A stretch of DNA of 5,223 bases from Halanaerobiales bacterium (GTDB taxonomy: Bacteria; Bacillota; Halanaerobiia; Halanaerobiales; JADQBU01), in contig JADQBU010000143.1 of NCBI GenBank assembly GCA_016278435.1, positions 1-5,223 of the forward strand, read 5' to 3'. Below, in pieces: positions 4,583-5,223 of this stretch. The notes beneath the pieces were generated by a model that did not search any database, had not been told where the DNA came from, and worked only from the letters and a program-made list of their open reading frames with translations. The translations under genes and the position numbers were made by a program. How positions within the stretch are numbered: the first letter of the stretch is position 1; each line of letters begins with the position of its first letter.

Positions 4583-5223
4583 TTAATCCTCCCTTAAATA
4601 TTCTAATATATTTTCCAGATTAAGCGGTCTTTTGTATGGTATTGGATTTAGCAATTTATATATTAATTGTTCTGGAGCAAGATAGCCTTCGGTACCCATT
4701 ACCTTTCCTACAGTAGTTAACTTTGGTCCATCCAAATGTTTAGCAATTCCTAAATCAATTAATATATAATCTTCATTATTTTTTATAATATTACTAGGCT
4801 TGATGTCACAGTGTACTATACTTTGTTCCCATAAACTTTTAATAGCTGATGATAAACAAAATATCATTTTTTTTACTTTTTCTTCTGAAAAAATAAAATT
4901 TTGATTCAGTAATGTTCTTAAATCAGGTCCGTCAATAAATTCTATTTTTATATAATAGCATTTCTCATTTCTTATTGTGAGTTCATTATGGTCATAAATA
5001 GAAACCAGGTATTTGCAACTGATTTTATTTAGTTTTTCAACTTCCAATTTTGTTCTTTGAATTTTATGATTAGCTGAGTAAATTTTAGTAGCCAGTTCAT
5101 TATTAAAAGTATTATTAAATGATTTAAATACAGTTCCCTCACCACCACTTTTAATTATTTCAATATTTTTTTCATTTGGAAATAGATTTTGCAGTTCATC
5201 AGTAGATAATGGGGGATTAAAAG
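4583..5223 (-). CDS. Eukaryotic-like Ser/Thr protein kinase, 5' end off the window, C-lobe shortened
   Basis: A Hanks-type kinase would transfer phosphate from ATP to Ser/Thr of partner proteins. Reading leftward from the edge, 212 codons are visible (numbered from there). They contain the Gly-rich loop GGEGTV (26-31), ATK with the ATP-binding Lys46, a helix with Glu60/Glu62, the catalytic loop H137-C-D139-I-K141-P-S-N144, the metal-binding D156-L-G158, and GTEGYLAPE (177-184... to Glu184). The open frame reaches the window edge without a start, so the N-terminus is missing; TTG at 5047 is an internal Leu codon inside the kinase fold. After APE the sequence goes straight to LLNPIPYKRP (190-199) and a final helix. 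The normal alpha-F to alpha-G region is absent. No membrane segment is visible, so the kinase is probably cytoplasmic. It is the first visible gene of a pair with the 435-residue protein. Confidence 0.9.
   Translation of the reverse strand, partial: FNPPLSTDELQNLFPNEKNIEIIKSGGEGTVFKSFNNTFNNELATKIYSANHKIQRTKLEVEKLNKISCKYLVSIYDHNELTIRNEKCYYIKIEFIDGPDLRTLLNQNFIFSEEKVKKMIFCLSSAIKSLWEQSIVHCDIKPSNIIKNNEDYILIDLGIAKHLDGPKLTTVGKVMGTEGYLAPEQLIYKLLNPIPYKRPLNLENILEYLRED
4588..4593 (-). promoter_or_regulatory. Shine-Dalgarno of the 435-residue protein, inside the kinase gene end
   Basis: On the minus strand GGGAGG overlaps the last codons of the kinase and lies 7 bases before ATG at 4580. The placement suggests translational coupling and a fixed stoichiometry between the two proteins. 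Confidence 0.8.

Noticed and set aside
5045..5047. TTG as the start of the kinase
   Set aside because: The frame is open up to the window edge, and the upstream codons encode the Gly-rich loop and the ATP-binding Lys, so this is an internal Leu.
2434..5223. CRISPR array, transposase or integrase marking an island
   Set aside because: No regularly spaced repeats, no recombinase-like protein and no terminal inverted repeats are visible in the window.

Overview
The window looks like a low-GC Gram-positive (Firmicutes-type) chromosome. Strong AGGAGG-like Shine-Dalgarno sites precede the genes, two of the starts are TTG, and an amino-acid fermentation gene set is present. The protein sequences would fit an anaerobic fermenter such as a member of the Halanaerobiales, but that assignment is a guess.

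Left part (1-2433, roughly 42-48% GC in the lines I counted). On the minus strand lies the 5' part of a tryptophanase/tyrosine phenol-lyase family gene (tnaA-like, running off the left edge). Immediately upstream of it, and co-oriented, is a YheO/DauR-like PAS + HTH regulator, so the two probably form a regulator-first operon. A good sigma-A-type promoter (TTGATT, 17 bp, TATAAT) reads leftward into the regulator, and a perfect inverted repeat covers its -35 box. Divergently, on the plus strand, is a complete D-2-hydroxyacid dehydrogenase that starts at TTG. The 305-bp divergent region holds several inverted repeats and a GC-rich hairpin that the genes do not explain.

Right part (2434-5223, visibly more AT-rich, with lines down to about 17% GC). 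A plus-strand gene of 241 codons appears to be a PD-(D/E)xK nuclease-like protein with a winged-helix domain inserted into its core. It converges on a minus-strand pair: a eukaryotic-like Ser/Thr protein kinase (5' end beyond the window) followed 2 bp later by a 435-residue protein of unknown function with a barrel-like strand/helix pattern. The convergent genes share one perfect 28-bp palindromic terminator that includes the stop codon of one gene and overlaps that of the other. The kinase keeps all ATP-binding and catalytic motifs, but jumps from the APE motif almost directly to the last kinase-domain helices and so lacks about 58 residues (the alpha-F to alpha-G region).

How the parts fit. 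The left block looks like ordinary amino-acid catabolism: tryptophan to indole, pyruvate and ammonia, with a 2-oxo-acid reductase next door. The right block looks like accessory DNA. The kinase plus barrel-like protein pair, facing a putative DNA-binding nuclease, is the best candidate here for an uncharacterised signalling or defence module, but no function can be proved from sequence alone.
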